From: an uncultured Aquimarina sp.
GTDB taxonomy: Bacteria; Bacteroidota; Bacteroidia; Flavobacteriales; Flavobacteriaceae
Length of the DNA: 64,000 bases
Direction of reading: 5' to 3'
NCBI GenBank assembly: GCA_947495425.1
Contig: CANLYR010000012.1
Span: 1-64,000, forward strand
Each line of letters begins with the position of its first letter. Position 1 is the stretch's first letter. Positions 61,544-64,000 of this stretch are shown one piece after another. The notes under the pieces are model-generated. The model saw nothing but the letters and a program-made list of their open reading frames with translations. It ran no database searches and was not told where the DNA came from. Both the position numbers and the translations under genes were made by a program.

Positions 61544-64000
61544 ATGAAAGTCGAACTTACTTTACTAAAAATATTATGTTGTTGTTTCGTTTTTGGATTT
61601 TTTTTGATATCAAATGCTCAAAATAAACCTTTTCCTCAACAAAGGGATTGGAGTGGTTGTATCAAACCAAATAATGTGTCTCAGCAGCAAATGAATACTT
61701 CTGTACAAAATATGTACAAGTATTGGAAATCTAGTTTCTTAAAACCTACAAACCTCTCAGGAGGTTACTATATAAAAGGAGGATGTACCGGGTGTACAGT
61801 GCCTAGCAAAGGAACCTCTGAGGGACATGGATATGGCATGATTATTACTGCACTAATGGATGGCTATGATATCCAAGCCAAATCCTATTTTGATGGATTA
61901 TATACATTCTTTGATACACATCGTAGTACGATCAATTCAGAGTTAATGGGATGGAATGTTGCTGTAGACGAAAGAACAAATGCATTTAGTTCTGCTGCAG
62001 ACGGGGATATGGATATTGCATATGCCTTATTACTGGCCCATTATCAATGGGGATCTAGTGGTTCTATTAATTATCTGCAAGAAGCAAAAGATATGATTAC
62101 CAAAGGAGTAAAAGTGTCTTTAATTCACCCATCTTCTCTTCGTGTAATGATGGGGGATTGGGATCGTAACGCACTAGAAACCCGTTCTTCAGATTGGATG
62201 ACTGCACATTTTAGAGCCTATCAAAAGGCAACTGGGGATACTCATTGGAGTAATGTTGCGGACAAAGTATATCAAATGGTCGATCAACTTAATACAAATA
62301 ATTTAGGGATCTTACCTGATTTTGTAGATGGTAGTCCTGCACGACCTGATACTAATAACGCTACTGGAGAGCCTAATTCTGAAGATTACTATTGGAATGC
62401 TTGCCGTACACCACTACGAATCGCTACCGATTTCGCACATTATGGTACACAAGCTGCAAGAACACAATCTAATCGGTTTGTGAACTGGGCGAAAAGTGAT
62501 ATAGGTACCAATTTTGGGAGTTTTGCTTCTGGTTATACTGTAAATGGACAAGTAGTAGGTAGCCGTTATGGCCCTGAAGCATTCGTAGCTCCGTTAGTAG
62601 TAGCATCGATAACCAATAGTGCTAATCAAAACTTTCTAAATGCAGGATGGAATTACATAAAAAATAAGCAAGGAGATTACTATGGTGCAAGTATTAACTT
62701 GCTAAGTATGTTGGTGATCTCTGGAAATTGGTGGATACCAGAATCTGGAAATGTGGATCCACCACCACCACAATCACCCTATACTGGATTACCTTGGAGC
62801 ATTCCTGGTCAGATTGAAGCCGAACAGTATGATCTGGGAGGCCAAAATATTGCTTTTAATGAATTATCTACTACAAACCAAGGTGGTTATTATCGAAATG
62901 ATGCAGTAGACATAGAACCCTGTTCTGAAGGTGGTTACAACATAGGTTGGATTAAATCTGGTGAATGGTTAGAATATACTACTAATATTACCGTCTCAGG
63001 ATCATACATCATAGAATCAAGAGTTGCAGCAATTGCCTCTGGAAAACAATTTCATATCGAGATTGATAATCAGAATATAAGTGGACAAATTAATGTTCCT
63101 AATACAGGAGGATGGCAGAATTGGCAAACCATTACCACCGCAGTGTCACTAAATGCTGGAGAGAAAGTTCTGAGAATAGTAATGGATAGTGATGATTTTA
63201 ACTTAAATAAGTTGTTGGTGCAGCATGCTACAGATCAAGTAAATCAACCCCCAGAAGTCAACCTTACTTCTCCTATATCGGGGTCTGCATACACAACCGG
63301 ACAATTAGTAAATATTACAGCAAATGCTGGTGACGTTGATGGTACTATCAAACAAGTATCCTTTTTGGTAGATGGAAATGTAATCGCTACTGATACATCA
63401 TCACCATATGCTACCAATTGGATTGCTATACAAGGAAATCATAATATAAGTGCTATAGCTACAGATAACGATAATGCAAAAACAACCTCTGCTACCAAGA
63501 GTATAATTATTAATGCAGACACAGGAGGTGGTATTTGTGATGCGGCACTATATATAGACGGATCGACATATAAAACAGGCGATAAAGTGCAAAATCTTGG
63601 AAAGAAATATGAATGTATTGTTGGTGGTTGGTGTAGTATAGGCGGCGCTTATGCACCCGGAGACCCTAATGGATGGGCATGGCCAAATGCTTGGAGGGAA
63701 ATAGGAGATTGCAGGGAAAGTAATGTAAATACACTTCCAAATGATATTTATACCACTATGTCAGCAAAAACAGTGCATATATACCCTAATCCCTTTGTAA
63801 ATTCAATTTCTTTATCGGTATTTCTAAATAAAAGTGAAAGAGTATCGGTTACCATATCTGGTTTGAATGGGAATCAATTCGAAGAAAAAACTGAGGGCAA
63901 AATACTAAGTCAGGGAGAACACATCCTTTCCTGGGATACCACAGGTTTTACTAAGGGAATATATTTTTATAGCGTTACTATTGGTAATAAGACCAAAATA
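61544..64000 (+). CDS. GH8 glycoside hydrolase with CBM6, Ig-like, CBM5/12-like modules and T9SS domain (3' end outside window)
   Basis: An open frame of 819 codons to the window end with no stop, starting at the ATG at 61544 (signal about 1-25, LISNAQ). Residues about 28-400 are a GH8 domain: the acid in GTSEGHGYGM is E93, and SAADGDMDIAYALLLAHYQW (150-169) matches the GH8 signature except for an Ala at one position. A CBM6 (about 423-560; IEAEQYDLGG, GGWQNWQTI), an Ig-like module (about 568-657), a Cys-rich CBM5/12-like module (663-723) and the start of a T9SS sorting domain (about 745 on) follow. GH8 enzymes cut chitosan, cellulose, lichenan or xylan; the chitin-type module and location favour chitosan. 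Only the extreme C-terminus is missing. Confidence 0.87.
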   Translation, partial: MKVELTLLKILCCCFVFGFFLISNAQNKPFPQQRDWSGCIKPNNVSQQQMNTSVQNMYKYWKSSFLKPTNLSGGYYIKGGCTGCTVPSKGTSEGHGYGMIITALMDGYDIQAKSYFDGLYTFFDTHRSTINSELMGWNVAVDERTNAFSSAADGDMDIAYALLLAHYQWGSSGSINYLQEAKDMITKGVKVSLIHPSSLRVMMGDWDRNALETRSSDWMTAHFRAYQKATGDTHWSNVADKVYQMVDQLNTNNLGILPDFVDGSPARPDTNNATGEPNSEDYYWNACRTPLRIATDFAHYGTQAARTQSNRFVNWAKSDIGTNFGSFASGYTVNGQVVGSRYGPEAFVAPLVVASITNSANQNFLNAGWNYIKNKQGDYYGASINLLSMLVISGNWWIPESGNVDPPPPQSPYTGLPWSIPGQIEAEQYDLGGQNIAFNELSTTNQGGYYRNDAVDIEPCSEGGYNIGWIKSGEWLEYTTNITVSGSYIIESRVAAIASGKQFHIEIDNQNISGQINVPNTGGWQNWQTITTAVSLNAGEKVLRIVMDSDDFNLNKLLVQHATDQVNQPPEVNLTSPISGSAYTTGQLVNITANAGDVDGTIKQVSFLVDGNVIATDTSSPYATNWIAIQGNHNISAIATDNDNAKTTSATKSIIINADTGGGICDAALYIDGSTYKTGDKVQNLGKKYECIVGGWCSIGGAYAPGDPNGWAWPNAWREIGDCRESNVNTLPNDIYTTMSAKTVHIYPNPFVNSISLSVFLNKSERVSVTISGLNGNQFEEKTEGKILSQGEHILSWDTTGFTKGIYFYSVTIGNKTKI

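Overview
The window looks like chromosomal DNA of a marine or soil Flavobacteriaceae bacterium, probably close to Aquimarina or Flavobacterium. It is AT-rich. It carries SusC/SusD outer-membrane uptake proteins, FecR/ECF-sigma surface signalling, a hybrid two-component (HTCS) regulator, LytS/LytTR pairs, many lipoproteins with a Cys near residue 20, and a C-terminal type IX secretion sorting domain. The genus is an inference; no rRNA or tRNA gene was seen.

Layout. (1) 0.4-4.7 kb, minus strand: a tight four-gene operon with an AEC carrier, a DASS dicarboxylate symporter, a fluoroacetate-dehalogenase-like hydrolase and a tartrate/D-malate dehydrogenase. (2) 4.8-9.7 kb: a TonB receptor with an STN domain, its FecR anti-sigma factor and a divergent ECF sigma factor. 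(3) 9.8-14.3 kb: a small lipoprotein, a beta-lactamase-fold lipoprotein, and a VWA plus MoxR-like ATPase pair. (4) 14.3-21.2 kb, minus strand: a DUF1853 gene coupled to the last of three tandem BvgS-like sensor kinases. One of the three lacks the receiver and another has lost its phospho-accepting His. (5) 21.4-33.1 kb: housekeeping and accessory genes (pirin, DUF3291, S10 peptidase, YdeI-like, esterase-TPR, pentapeptide protein, RidA, NagX-like acyltransferase, M1 peptidase), including a stretch that resembles a gene cassette with attC-like flanks.

(6) 33.2-64 kb: a chitin utilisation locus. It is bounded on the left by LytS/LytTR, then SusC-SusD, a GH18 chitinase lipoprotein, an FG-GAP lipoprotein, NagB fused to a PIG-L deacetylase domain, a GH20 hexosaminidase, a second LytTR regulator, an HTCS regulator, a 1944-residue secreted chitinase with three complete GH18 domains, and a GH8 enzyme that runs off the window end.

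Proposed flow: the secreted three-domain chitinase and the GH8 enzyme attack chitin or chitosan outside the cell. The surface GH18 lipoprotein and SusC/SusD trim and import oligosaccharides, GH20 releases GlcNAc in the periplasm, and the NagB fusion channels amino-sugar phosphate into glycolysis. The HTCS and LytTR proteins are the likely regulators. The general design matches the known Flavobacterium johnsoniae chitin locus. The differences are one SusC/D pair instead of two, three GH18 domains in the main chitinase instead of two, and the attached GH8 gene.
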